Shown: piece after piece, positions 28,693 to 38,261 of the stretch
Numbering within the stretch: position 1 is the first letter of the stretch
Layout of the letters: the number at the start of each line of letters is the position of its first letter
DNA from: Sphingomonadales bacterium
GTDB taxonomy: Bacteria; Pseudomonadota; Alphaproteobacteria; Sphingomonadales; Sphingomonadaceae
DNA length: 64,000 nucleotides
Assembly (NCBI GenBank): GCA_009995225.1
Contig: JAACPW010000008.1
Span: 84,921 to 148,920, forward strand
Reading direction: 5' to 3'
Made by a program: the position numbers and the translations under genes
The notes under the pieces: model-generated
The model's input: the letters and a program-made list of their open reading frames with translations, nothing else
Databases searched by the model: none
Told to the model about the DNA's origin: nothing

Positions 28693-30812
28693 TGCGCGCT
28701 TCGTGCCAGCCGCAGCGAATTGGCGACCACCACCAGCGAGCTGACCGACATCGCAATCGCGGCCACCAGCGGGGTGACGACACCCAGCAACGCCAGCGGA
28801 ACGGCGAGCAGATTGTAGACAATCGAAAAACCGAAGTTCTGCCGCACAATCCGCATCGTGGCTCTGGCCACCCGCACCGCCAGCGCGACCGGCATCAGCC
28901 CGTCCCCGATGAACACGGCATCGGCAGCCTGCTGGCTGGCATCGGAGGCGGTGCCGGGCGCGATCGAGGCGTGGGCGGCGGCCAGCGCGGGGCCATCATT
29001 GAGGCCATCGCCCACCATCAGCGGACGGCGGCCTTGCGCCTTCAGGCTTTCCAGCACGGCCAGCTTGGTCTGCGGGCTGGCTTCGGCCTGCGCCAAAATG
29101 CCGAGCGTTCGGGCCACGGCGTCAACCGGGCCTGCGCGGTCGCCCGACAGGATGCTGGCGTCGATCCCCTCGGCCTGCAAAGCGGCGATGGTCGCGGCGG
29201 CATCGCTGCGCAAGGGATCGGCAAAGGTGATGGTGTGCGCTGTGTCTGCGATGCGAAGAGCCACAGCAAGGCTTTGTGCGGCATCCCTTGGCCGTTGAAG
29301 CGCCACGGTCAGACCCTGCCACTGTCCGATGAGGCCTTGTCCGCCCACTTCGGCAATGTCGCTGACCACGGCGGGCCGCACGCCCTCGCGCAGCAGGGAC
29401 GCTGCAAGGCCACGGCTCAGCGGATGGCGGCTCGCCTGCGCGAGGCCCAGCGCGATGGCGCGGGCATCGGGGGCAAGGTCGTCGATATCGGCGCGCGGTT
29501 CGCCCAATGTCAGCGTGCCGGTCTTGTCGAGCAGCGCGATATCGCATTCCGCCAGACGTTCGAGCGCGCTGCCGTCCTTCACCAGCAGGCCCCGGCGCAG
29601 CAGCGCGCCGCTGGCCACCACCTGCGCCGCCGGAACCGCAAGGCCCATCGCGCAGGGGCAGGTGATGATCAGCACCGCAATCGCGATGGTCAGCGACTGG
29701 TGCACGCCCGCGCCTGCGATCATCCAGCCCACGAAGGCCAACGCCGCCAGGCTATGCACCACCGGCGCATAAAGCTGCGAAGCGCGGTCGGCGATGCGGA
29801 CGTAAGTGCTGCGCGATTGCCCAGCCTCGTCCATCAACCGCGCGATTTCGGCAATCGCGGTGTCTTCGGCCACGCGGGTCAGGTGCACCCGGATCGGGGC
29901 CGACAGGTTCACCGCGCCCGCATGAACGGGGCTGTCCAGCCCGACCGGTTCAGGTGCGCTTTCGCCGGTCAGCATCGCGTTGTCGATCGCGCTGACGCCT
30001 TCGATCACATCGCCATCGGCGGCCAGCGCCTCGCCCGCGGCGACCAGCACCACCATGCCGGGTTCAAGATCGGCGGCGGCCACGCGGCGGGTGGTGCCGT
30101 CCGGCGCAATCACGCTGGCGCTTTTGCCCATCCGCCCGAGCAACGCGCCGATCCCGGTGCGTGTGCGGTCCCGCATCACCGCATCGAGCACGCGCCCGGC
30201 CAGCAGGAAGAACAGCAGCATCACGGCAGAATCGAAGAAAGCGTGTGCGCCGCCGGTGATCGTTTCATACAGCGACAGCAGTGTCGCCAGGATCACGCCG
30301 ATGCTGATCGGCACGTCCATGTTGGTGCGGCGGTGGCTCAGGGCCATCCACGCCGAAGCAAAGAAGGGCCGCCCCGAATAGGCGATCACCGGCAGCGCAA
30401 TCAGCGCCGAAAGCCAGTGGAACAGTTCCCGCGTCGCACCGTCCGCGCCCGACCAGACGCTGACCGACAGCAGCATCACATTCATCATCCCGAAGCCGGC
30501 CACCCCCAGCGCGCGGGTCAGGCGCTTCCTTTCGCCGTCCTCTACCCCCATGGGATTGTCCGCGACCGGCTGCGCTTCGAAGCCGAGGCCCAGCAGCGCC
30601 GCCGTCAGCGCGTCTTCGCCCAGCGCAGGGTCATGGCTGATCGCCACCCGCTTGGCCGAAAAGTTCGCCCGTGCGGCGGCGATGCCTTGCAGCTTGGGCA
30701 ATTCCCGCTCGATTGTGCCGATGCAGCCTGCGCATTTCATCCCCGGCACGGTGAACCGCGTGGTGACGAACGGTGCGGCGCCATCGGCAGCAAGAGCGGC
30801 GGGCGCGTTCAT
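28689..30812 (-). CDS. ccoI: Copper-translocating P1B-type ATPase for cbb3 oxidase
   Basis: VPGMKCAGCIG, ITCPCAMGLAVP, LLDKTGTLT. Confidence 0.93.
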   Translation of the reverse strand: MNAPAALAADGAAPFVTTRFTVPGMKCAGCIGTIERELPKLQGIAAARANFSAKRVAISHDPALGEDALTAALLGLGFEAQPVADNPMGVEDGERKRLTRALGVAGFGMMNVMLLSVSVWSGADGATRELFHWLSALIALPVIAYSGRPFFASAWMALSHRRTNMDVPISIGVILATLLSLYETITGGAHAFFDSAVMLLFFLLAGRVLDAVMRDRTRTGIGALLGRMGKSASVIAPDGTTRRVAAADLEPGMVVLVAAGEALAADGDVIEGVSAIDNAMLTGESAPEPVGLDSPVHAGAVNLSAPIRVHLTRVAEDTAIAEIARLMDEAGQSRSTYVRIADRASQLYAPVVHSLAALAFVGWMIAGAGVHQSLTIAIAVLIITCPCAMGLAVPAAQVVASGALLRRGLLVKDGSALERLAECDIALLDKTGTLTLGEPRADIDDLAPDARAIALGLAQASRHPLSRGLAASLLREGVRPAVVSDIAEVGGQGLIGQWQGLTVALQRPRDAAQSLAVALRIADTAHTITFADPLRSDAAATIAALQAEGIDASILSGDRAGPVDAVARTLGILAQAEASPQTKLAVLESLKAQGRRPLMVGDGLNDGPALAAAHASIAPGTASDASQQAADAVFIGDGLMPVALAVRVARATMRIVRQNFGFSIVYNLLAVPLALLGVVTPLVAAIAMSVSSLVVVANSLRLARSAQ

Positions 30813-31267
30813 TGCACTTCGGCCTCGCCTGCCCATTGCGCACCCGGCGCACGGATGGCCATGCGCACCTGCCAGCGGCCTGCCGCAAGGGTTTCGGTCG
30901 AAAGCCAGCGGCCCTGACCTTCCGGCGCGAACGTCAACGCGATCGTTTCGCGCTGACCCAAGGGCCGTTCCGCCTCGGCAGTGATGACTGCGCCTTCGGG
31001 CAGGCCGAGCGTTTCCAGCACCACGCGCCCGTCAGCGCGCCTTTCGGGGATCACCTGCCAGCCGAGCGCCTCTGACGCTGCGGCCTTGGCCAGCCAGCCG
31101 TTGTATTTCTGGCTGGCGACGTAGGAATTATCGACCACCGTGCCGTGAAACCCGCCCACCGCGTTGTAAGCCATGAACAGGTTGACTGCGATCACGATGC
31201 CGAAGCCGCCGACGAAGACCGCCGCCATGTGCCTGCCGGTAAAGGGCTTGGCTTTGTTCGTCATCAT
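30809..31267 (-). CDS. ccoH: FixH/CcoH family protein
   Basis: MTNKAKPFTGRHMAAVFVGGFGIVIAVNLFMAYNAVGGFHGTVVDNSYVASQKYN; position between ccoG and ccoI. Confidence 0.9.
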   Translation of the reverse strand: MMTNKAKPFTGRHMAAVFVGGFGIVIAVNLFMAYNAVGGFHGTVVDNSYVASQKYNGWLAKAAASEALGWQVIPERRADGRVVLETLGLPEGAVITAEAERPLGQRETIALTFAPEGQGRWLSTETLAAGRWQVRMAIRAPGAQWAGEAEVQ

Positions 31268-32808
31268 TCGGTCCCCGGCATGGCAAAGGTGGTTTCGGTC
31301 ACGTCCTGCTCGCCCTGTTCGTCAAGGCTGGTAAGGCGGAAGGCAAAGGCATCGGCGCTTTTGTCCGGCGGCAACATCACATAGACGCGTACCAGTTTGG
31401 TCGCATTGGCGGGCACATCGATGACCTGTGCCGGCGCAGCATTTTCGAGGCTGACAGCATCGGTCCACATCACCGTTCCTGCAGGCATCCCGGCCATGGC
31501 CACTTCCATGGCGCGCGGGCGAGATTCCATGTTGCGCAGGCGCAAGGTGTAGGCGTTGCGCACCGATCCGTCCTTCAGCAGCATGAACGGCGGGTTGCGA
31601 TCATGCTCGACAGTCAGATCGGTATGGGTGCGCGTGCCGAGTGCGAACAGCAGGCCGGCGCCCATCAAGGCCCAGACACCGAGATAAAGAAACAGCCGCG
31701 GACGGAGCAGCGCCTTCCATGCCGGCGTGGCAGGCGCGCCCGCAGCCTCGGCCTTGCACTGGTCCAGCGTGGCGTAATCGATCAGCCCGCGCGGGCGGCC
31801 GATGTCGGCCATCACCTTGTCGCAGGCGTCGATGCACAGCCCGCAGGTGATGCAGCCGATCTGCTGGCCTTCGCGAATGTCGATCCCGGTGGGGCACACC
31901 GCAACGCATTGCAGGCAATCGATGCAGTCGCCATAGGCCTCGGGATCTTTGGCGGCTTTCTTCAGGCTGCCGCGCTGTTCGCCGCGCCAATCCTTGTAGG
32001 TGACGATCAGGCTCTTTTCATCGAGCATCGCGGTCTGGATGCGCGGCCAGGGGCACATGTAGATGCACACCTGTTCGCGCATGAACCCGCCAAGCCAGAA
32101 GGTCGTGCCGGTGAGGATCGCCACCGTGGCATAGGCGACTGGCGCTGCCTCTGCGCTGAAGAATGCGCGTGCCAGCGTTGGCGCGTCGGCGAAATAGAGG
32201 ATCCACGCCCCGCCGGTCAGCAGGCTTATGGCGACATAAACGCTCCATTTGGCTCCGCGCCGCGCGATCTTGGCTGGCCCCCACGGCGCCTTGTCGAGCC
32301 GCGCGCGTGCGTTGCGGTCGCCGTCGAACAGGCGGTCGACGTGCTGGAACAGATCGGTCCACACCGTCTGTGGGCAGGCATAGCCGCACCAGGCCCGGCC
32401 AACCGCAGACGTGACAAGGAACAGGCCGATCCCCGCCATGATCAGCAGCCCGGCGACAAAGTAGAACTCGTGCGGCCAGATCTCGATATCGAACATGTAG
32501 AAACGGCGATTGGCGAGATCGATCAGCACCGCCTGATCGGGCGCGTAAGGTCCGCGGTCCCAGCGCAGCCATGGCGTGACATAATAGATCGCCAGCGTCA
32601 CCAGCATCACCAACCACTTGAACCGCCGGAACGGGCCGTCGATCCGCTTGTTGTGGACCGTCTTGCCCTTTTCATAAAGCGCGCTGCCCATGAGGCCGAC
32701 ATCGCTTTCGGGGGCAGCCGCAGGGGAGGCGGACCCGAGCGCACCTGCCCAATCGCGCGTTGGCGCAAGGGGCGGGGCAGGGCGCTTAAGGTCCTTGGGA
32801 TCAGCCAT
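31264..32808 (-). CDS. ccoG: Cytochrome c oxidase accessory protein CcoG (RdxA/FixG)
   Basis: CGYACPQTVWTDLFQHVDR; CIDCLQCVAVCPTGIDIREGQQIGCITCGLCIDACDKVM. Confidence 0.95.
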   Translation of the reverse strand: MADPKDLKRPAPPLAPTRDWAGALGSASPAAAPESDVGLMGSALYEKGKTVHNKRIDGPFRRFKWLVMLVTLAIYYVTPWLRWDRGPYAPDQAVLIDLANRRFYMFDIEIWPHEFYFVAGLLIMAGIGLFLVTSAVGRAWCGYACPQTVWTDLFQHVDRLFDGDRNARARLDKAPWGPAKIARRGAKWSVYVAISLLTGGAWILYFADAPTLARAFFSAEAAPVAYATVAILTGTTFWLGGFMREQVCIYMCPWPRIQTAMLDEKSLIVTYKDWRGEQRGSLKKAAKDPEAYGDCIDCLQCVAVCPTGIDIREGQQIGCITCGLCIDACDKVMADIGRPRGLIDYATLDQCKAEAAGAPATPAWKALLRPRLFLYLGVWALMGAGLLFALGTRTHTDLTVEHDRNPPFMLLKDGSVRNAYTLRLRNMESRPRAMEVAMAGMPAGTVMWTDAVSLENAAPAQVIDVPANATKLVRVYVMLPPDKSADAFAFRLTSLDEQGEQDVTETTFAMPGTE

Positions 32809-33727
32809 CGGTTTTGGCCTTATCGGGGGTTTGAGCCACGTCGGTTTCGATTTGAGCTGGCGCGGCCTTCTGCCCGCCGCCGCGCGAGTGCACGTAAGCC
32901 GCCAGCATCTTGATCGTGACGGGATCGAGCCTGCCACTCCACGCGGGCATGACGCCGTGACGCGGGGCGAGGATCTGCTTCGTCACCGCTGCGGCGGTGC
33001 CGCCATACAGCCAGATCGCATCATTCAGCGCAGGCGCGCCCAGTTCCGGGCTCCCACCACCCGCCGGACCATGGCAGGCTGCGCAATTCTCGGAGAAGAG
33101 CTGCGCGCCAGCGGGATTGGGCTGCGCCTTGCCGCTGAGGGACAGCACGTGACCCGTCACCGCGCTGACCTGTGCTTTGTCAAACACGCCTTCGAAGGCG
33201 GGCATGTAATTCACGCGGGTCTGTTCGGCTGCGTCCCAGCGGATGCCGTGTTGCAGGGTGTATTCGATGTCGGTCAGGGTGCCGCCCCAGATCCAGTCAT
33301 CGTCGTTGAGATTGGGGTAGCCGAATTCCTGATACCCCGCCGCGCCCGCGCCGTGGCACTGGACGCAATTGACCTTGAACGCCGCCGCGCCGCCCGAGAT
33401 CGCGGCCTGCATGAGATCAGGGCTGCCGGGGAGCTTTTCGATATCGGTCGCCGCGATCTGCTGGAATACGCCCTGACGGGCCATGTTGGCCGCGCTCATT
33501 TCCTTGGCGAGATCACCCCGGCTCGACCAGCCCAGCGTGCCCGCGGTCGCCTTGTCGATCAGCGGCCAAGCGGGGTAGAGCACGACATAGACCGCGCTGA
33601 ACACGATGCAGGCATAGAATGTGTAAAGCCACCAGCGCGGCAGGGGGGTGTTCAATTCCTCGATGCCGTCCCATTCATGGCCGACGGTTTCGGTGCCGGT
33701 CGGCTCGTCGATGCGCCTATTCACCAT
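32801..33727 (-). CDS. ccoP: cbb3 cytochrome c oxidase subunit III
   Basis: [33 protein letters not shown]; two CXXCH (CVQCH, CAACH). Confidence 0.94.
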   Translation of the reverse strand: MVNRRIDEPTGTETVGHEWDGIEELNTPLPRWWLYTFYACIVFSAVYVVLYPAWPLIDKATAGTLGWSSRGDLAKEMSAANMARQGVFQQIAATDIEKLPGSPDLMQAAISGGAAAFKVNCVQCHGAGAAGYQEFGYPNLNDDDWIWGGTLTDIEYTLQHGIRWDAAEQTRVNYMPAFEGVFDKAQVSAVTGHVLSLSGKAQPNPAGAQLFSENCAACHGPAGGGSPELGAPALNDAIWLYGGTAAAVTKQILAPRHGVMPAWSGRLDPVTIKMLAAYVHSRGGGQKAAPAQIETDVAQTPDKAKTDG

Positions 33728-33881
33728 CGGTCTGATCCTTGAAAATCGAGTTCTTGGCAGCGTCCACATGAGGGCTTGCGCCGGGGCGGAAATGCCACAG
33801 GCACAGCGTCAGATAGAGCGCGACGATCACTGCCAGCCCGTAAGAGTCGGCAAAATGGCGCAGGTTTTCGTAAACGCTCAT
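33717..33881 (-). CDS. ccoQ: cbb3 oxidase subunit CcoQ (absent from supplied ORF track)
   Basis: Read by eye: [54 protein letters not shown]; overlaps ccoP and ccoO ends. Confidence 0.9.
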   Translation of the reverse strand: MSVYENLRHFADSYGLAVIVALYLTLCLWHFRPGASPHVDAAKNSIFKDQTDGE

Positions 33882-34645
33882 CGACCCACCTCCCTGGTCA
33901 GCTGTTCCTGCGCGGCGGCGCTATTCACATCGACCAGGGTGCCAAGCATCTGGAGATAGGCGACCAGCGCATCCATTTCGGTCACGCGCGTCGGATCGCC
34001 GTCGTAATCGCGGATCTGCGACTTGGGGTAGCGTGCGGCGAGATCGCCCGCGTCGGCTTGCGGATCGGCCTGCGCGTAAAGATCGGCCTTGGCCTGCGCG
34101 ATGTCGGTATCCGAATAGGGCACGCCCACGCGGCGAAGCGCCGTCAGGTTCGCCCCCGGATCGGGAACATTCACCATGGTATCGGCCAGAAAGCTGTAGT
34201 TGGGCATGATGCTTTCAGGCACCACAGAACGCGGCGCCTTCAGGTGCCGGACGTGCCAGTCATCCGAATACTTGCCTCCGACGCGGGCCAGATCCGGCCC
34301 GGTGCGCTTCGATCCCCATTGGAACGGGTGGTCATACATCGATTCCGCCGCCAGACTGTAATGGCCATAGCGTTCGACCTCGTCGCGGAAGGGCCGGATC
34401 ATCTGACTGTGGCACAGGTAGCACCCTTCGCGCACATAGATATCGCGCCCCACCTGCTCGAGCGGGGTGTAGGGCCGCATCCCTTCGACCTTCTCGATCG
34501 TGTTATCGATCCAGAACAGCGGAGCGATTTCCACGATCCCGCCAATGGCGACCACCACAAAGGTTGCCACCGCCAGCAGCGTGACGCTTTTTTCCAGCCG
34601 TTTGTGGCTTTCGAAGACATCGGAGTGTTTTGCATTCTTGCTCAT
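33878..34645 (-). CDS. ccoO: cbb3 cytochrome c oxidase subunit II
   Basis: [45 protein letters not shown]...[24 protein letters not shown]. Confidence 0.95.
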   Translation of the reverse strand: MSKNAKHSDVFESHKRLEKSVTLLAVATFVVVAIGGIVEIAPLFWIDNTIEKVEGMRPYTPLEQVGRDIYVREGCYLCHSQMIRPFRDEVERYGHYSLAAESMYDHPFQWGSKRTGPDLARVGGKYSDDWHVRHLKAPRSVVPESIMPNYSFLADTMVNVPDPGANLTALRRVGVPYSDTDIAQAKADLYAQADPQADAGDLAARYPKSQIRDYDGDPTRVTEMDALVAYLQMLGTLVDVNSAAAQEQLTREVGR

Positions 34646-34667
34646 GGTTTTGCGTTCCTTGGCGCAG

Positions 34668-36335
34668 CTATTCGGCGGGCTGGGCGTGCGGAGGGGAGAC
34701 AATCGGGCGGTCGGCGGCCGCATCATGCGCGGTGTCGCCCATCGGGGCTTCGACCCGCAGGTGGCCCGCGATGGTCATCCATATGTTGTAGGCCATGATG
34801 ATCGCACCGCTGAGATACATCAGCCCGCCCACCATGCGCAGAACGTACATCGGGTGCAGCGCCGCGACGGTGTCGACGAAGCTGTTCACCAGGTAGCCGT
34901 CGGCCCCGTACTCGCGCCACATCAGGCCCTGCGTGATCCCGGCGACCCACATCGACGAGGCGTAGAAAACGATCCCCAGCGTCGCGAGCCAGAAGTGCCA
35001 GTTGATCATGCGCAGCGAATAGAGCCGGTCCTTCTGCCACAGGCGCGGCACGAGATAGTAGACGCAGGCGAAGGTGATCATCCCGTTCCACCCCAGCGCG
35101 CCGGAATGGACGTGGCCGATGGTCCAGTCGGTGTAGTGGCTCAGCGAGTTCACCGCCTTGATCGACAGCATCGGGCCTTCAAACGTGCTCATCCCGTAAA
35201 AGGCGAGCGCCATCACCATCATGCGGATGATCGGATCGGTGCGGACCTTGTCCCATGCGCCGTTGAGCGTCATCAGACCGTTGATCATGCCGCCCCATGA
35301 CGGCATCCACAGCATCACCGAAAACACCATGCCCAGCGTCTGCGCCCAATCGGGCAGGGCGGTGTAGTGCAAGTGGTGTGGGCCGGCCCAGATGTAGAGG
35401 AAGATCAACGACCAGAAGTGGATGATCGACAGCCGGTAGGAATAGACCGGCCGCCCGGCCTGCTTGGGCACGAAGTAATACATCATCGCGAGGAAGCCTG
35501 CGGTCAGGAAGAACCCGACAGCGTTGTGGCCATACCACCACTGCGTCAGCGCATCCTGCACGCCCGCAAAGGCCGAGTAGGATTTGCTGCCGAGGAAGCT
35601 GACCGGGATCGCCAGATTGTTGACCACGTGCAGCATCGCAATGGTGACGATGAAGGCGAGGTAGAACCAGTTGGCGACATAGATATGCGGTTCATGCCGC
35701 CGCACCAGCGTGCCGACGAACACGGCGAGATAGCAAAGCCACACCACCGTCAGCCACAGATCGACATACCATTCGGGTTCGGCATATTCCTTCGATTGCG
35801 TGATGCCGAGCAGGTATCCGGTCGCGGCCAGCACGATGAACAGCTGATACCCCCAGAACACGAAGCGCGCCATCTGCGGGAAGGCCAGTGTGGTGCGGCA
35901 GGTGCGCTGCACCACGTAGAAACTGGTCGCGATCAGGGCATTGCCGCCGAAGGCGAAAATCACCGCGCTGGTGTGCAGCGGGCGCAGGCGTCCGAAATTG
36001 AGGTAGGGTTCAAGGTTAAGCCACGGAAACGCGAGCTGTCCGGCGATGACCACGCCCACCAGCAAGCCTGCCAGACCCCAGAACATCGTCGCGATCACGC
36101 CCCAGCGGATCACGTCATCATCATAGCGGCTCGGCCCCGGAGGCATTTTGAAGATGCCCTGGGCGCGCGCCATCGGATCATAGCGGGTAACTGTGGCCAC
36201 GATGAGGATCACCGCAACCAGCGCCACGATGCCCATGTGAACGGCAAACCCGCTGTCGGGCGTGAGCGCGATAGCGGCAATGGCTGCGAGCAGGACCAAC
36301 GCCCAGACCCCCAGCCGCTTTACGACTGCTTCCAT
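34668..36335 (-). CDS. ccoN: cbb3 cytochrome c oxidase subunit I
   Basis: 12-TM heme-copper oxidase; [48 protein letters not shown]. Confidence 0.96.
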   Translation of the reverse strand: MEAVVKRLGVWALVLLAAIAAIALTPDSGFAVHMGIVALVAVILIVATVTRYDPMARAQGIFKMPPGPSRYDDDVIRWGVIATMFWGLAGLLVGVVIAGQLAFPWLNLEPYLNFGRLRPLHTSAVIFAFGGNALIATSFYVVQRTCRTTLAFPQMARFVFWGYQLFIVLAATGYLLGITQSKEYAEPEWYVDLWLTVVWLCYLAVFVGTLVRRHEPHIYVANWFYLAFIVTIAMLHVVNNLAIPVSFLGSKSYSAFAGVQDALTQWWYGHNAVGFFLTAGFLAMMYYFVPKQAGRPVYSYRLSIIHFWSLIFLYIWAGPHHLHYTALPDWAQTLGMVFSVMLWMPSWGGMINGLMTLNGAWDKVRTDPIIRMMVMALAFYGMSTFEGPMLSIKAVNSLSHYTDWTIGHVHSGALGWNGMITFACVYYLVPRLWQKDRLYSLRMINWHFWLATLGIVFYASSMWVAGITQGLMWREYGADGYLVNSFVDTVAALHPMYVLRMVGGLMYLSGAIIMAYNIWMTIAGHLRVEAPMGDTAHDAAADRPIVSPPHAQPAE

Positions 36336-36391
36336 TTTTGAAATATCCCTTCCGTCAGCGCGCTTGTACCGCGCCGCGACAGTGCTTGTGT

Positions 36392-36405
36392 TTGACCGAG
36401 ATCAA
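36392..36405. promoter_or_regulatory. FNR/FixK-type box upstream of ccoN
   Basis: TTGAC-CGAG-ATCAA, 57 bp upstream of ccoN start. Confidence 0.7.
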
Positions 36406-36420
36406 TTCCGGCGGGTTTAT

Positions 36421-37164
36421 TCAGCTGCCCCTCTGCCGTCCGGCCAATTGGGCCAGCGCCGCCACGTCGGACAGGCACACCCTTGACCGGCCTTCCGTCG
36501 CCACAAGCCCGGCTTCGCGAAGTTCTGTCAGCTGCCTGCTGACGGTTTCGATGGTGAGGCCCAGACTGTCGCCAATATCCCGGCGGCTCATCGGCAGCGC
36601 GATTTCGCAGGGGCCGGCGGTGCAATCCGCAAGCCGTTCGGCCATCGAGACGAGGAAATCGGCGATACGCGCGTTTGCCGACTTGTGCCCCATCTGCATC
36701 ATCCGCGAGCGGCTGCGGTGGAGCGCCTGAAGGGATCGGGCGAGGACCGAGCGCAGCACGGCCGGGTCGCCTTGCGCGATGTCGAGGAAGCGGTCGGAAG
36801 GGAAGATGACGAGATCGCATGGCGTCAGCGCCGCCAGCCGGAAATCACCGTCGCCCTGGCGCAGCACCGAAATCATGTCCCCGCCAAAATGGAATGCCAG
36901 CACTTGCCCCGAAGGCGCATCGGCCACGGGCCGGGCGGCCAGTTTGGCTGACCCGCGGGCGATGAACACCAGCCGGTCATCATGCGGGTCGGGCGCGAGT
37001 TCGCTGCCCTTGCCAAGATGCAGGCAATAGCCGATCGCGCACAGCCGGTCGGCGGTCGGCGCAGCGCCAGTGCCCGTGCCCGTGCCAGTGCCAGCGCCGA
37101 GCGGCAGGGCCTCACGGAAAGCCGCCATGCATTCCTGCCCGAAAGATGTGCTGATTGATGCCAT
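36421..37164 (-). CDS. Crp/Fnr family transcriptional regulator
   Basis: cNMP-like domain plus HTH MSRRDIGDSLGLTIETVSRQLTELREAGLV. Confidence 0.85.
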   Translation of the reverse strand: MASISTSFGQECMAAFREALPLGAGTGTGTGTGAAPTADRLCAIGYCLHLGKGSELAPDPHDDRLVFIARGSAKLAARPVADAPSGQVLAFHFGGDMISVLRQGDGDFRLAALTPCDLVIFPSDRFLDIAQGDPAVLRSVLARSLQALHRSRSRMMQMGHKSANARIADFLVSMAERLADCTAGPCEIALPMSRRDIGDSLGLTIETVSRQLTELREAGLVATEGRSRVCLSDVAALAQLAGRQRGS

Positions 37165-37201
37165 GACAATGCGGCAATGGCCCGGGCCTGCGCAAAGGTC
37201 T

Positions 37202-37215
37202 TTGATCCGGATCAA
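37202..37215. promoter_or_regulatory. Perfect FNR/FixK-type box between the crp/fnr gene and ompW
   Basis: TTGATCCGGATCAA, exact TTGAT-N4-ATCAA palindrome. Confidence 0.85.
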
Positions 37216-37311
37216 TGAGCAAGGGGCCATCAAGGTTCTATCGGACCTTCACAGGCAGCAACAATCCTGGACCGCGCATGGCGGCCACTGCTGCCGATGA
37301 GGACGGGAATA

Positions 37312-38019
37312 ATGAAAATCTTTTGGATGCTTGCCAGCACTGCTTTGGGCAGTGCTGCTCTGGCGCTTGGTGCAACGCCTGCAATGGCGCAGGACCAGAC
37401 GGATCGGGCAGGCGACGTGCAGATCAAGCTGCTCGGCACGCTGGTCGCGCCCGATGGCAAGATCACCGATATCAGCGTTAACCTGCCGGGCCTGCCAGCG
37501 ACCACGCAGACCAAGGCCAGCGACAATGTGACGCCGACCATCGCCGTGGAATACTTCGTCACGCACAACATCTCGATCGAGACGATTGCGGGCCTTACCC
37601 AGCACGATGTCGATGCCACCGCAGGCCTGCCGGTGGGCGCCGAACTGGTGTCCAACGCCAAGCTGATCCCGGCGACGGTGACGGCGAAGTATCACTTCGA
37701 TCTTGGCCCGAAGCTTGGAAACGTCAAACCCTATCTCGGCGCAGGTCCCGCCTATTTCCTGTGGGTCGCCGATGATCCGGGCGCGGCGACGCTGCCGCTG
37801 GGCGTGACCGATACCGATCTGTCGAACGAGCTGGGCCTTGCGCTGCAAGCCGGCTTCGATGTGCCGGTGAACGACACGGGCCTCGGCCTCAGCGTGGATG
37901 TGAAGCGGTATTTCATCGACACCACGGCGCGCTGGTTTGTCGGCAACACGCTGGCGATTGAGACGACACACAAGCTGGATCCGTGGGTGATCAGCGCAGG
38001 AGTATCCTATTGGTTCTGA
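37312..38019 (+). CDS. ompW: OmpW family outer membrane protein
   Basis: MKIFWMLASTALGSAALALGATPAMAQ...TPTIAVEYFVTHNISIETIAGLTQHDV...PYLGAGPAYFLW...ISAGVSYWF. Confidence 0.88.
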   Translation: MKIFWMLASTALGSAALALGATPAMAQDQTDRAGDVQIKLLGTLVAPDGKITDISVNLPGLPATTQTKASDNVTPTIAVEYFVTHNISIETIAGLTQHDVDATAGLPVGAELVSNAKLIPATVTAKYHFDLGPKLGNVKPYLGAGPAYFLWVADDPGAATLPLGVTDTDLSNELGLALQAGFDVPVNDTGLGLSVDVKRYFIDTTARWFVGNTLAIETTHKLDPWVISAGVSYWF

Positions 38020-38110
38020 TGGCCTGGCCCTTGGCGCAGGCAAGGCTTAGCCCGCGCCAGGGGTGGCTTAGGGTCCGGCTAGCCTCACACAATAAGAGCT
38101 GATCTGGCAA

Positions 38111-38126
38111 TGTTTCACGTGAAACA
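38111..38126. promoter_or_regulatory. parS: parS centromere-like site (ParB binding)
   Basis: TGTTTCACGTGAAACA, exact consensus parS; centre of perfect 34-bp palindrome 38102-38135. Confidence 0.9.
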
Positions 38127-38261
38127 TTGCCAGATTGGTTAAAGGAACAGTCCATCGCTTTCCCGGTGGTGGGCAGGGGCTGGGTGATCGTAAGACCCTT
38201 GTCTGGAAGGGCAGGCGGTGTAGCCTGCGGAAAAGACCATATCAGACCAGGGAGAGTCGCA

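Noticed and set aside
28692-30917. 741-aa plus-strand ORF
   Set aside because: Antisense shadow of ccoI, which has clear P-type ATPase motifs
37061-37102. CRISPR or minisatellite array
   Set aside because: Only about five hexamers, in frame within a CDS; no spacers
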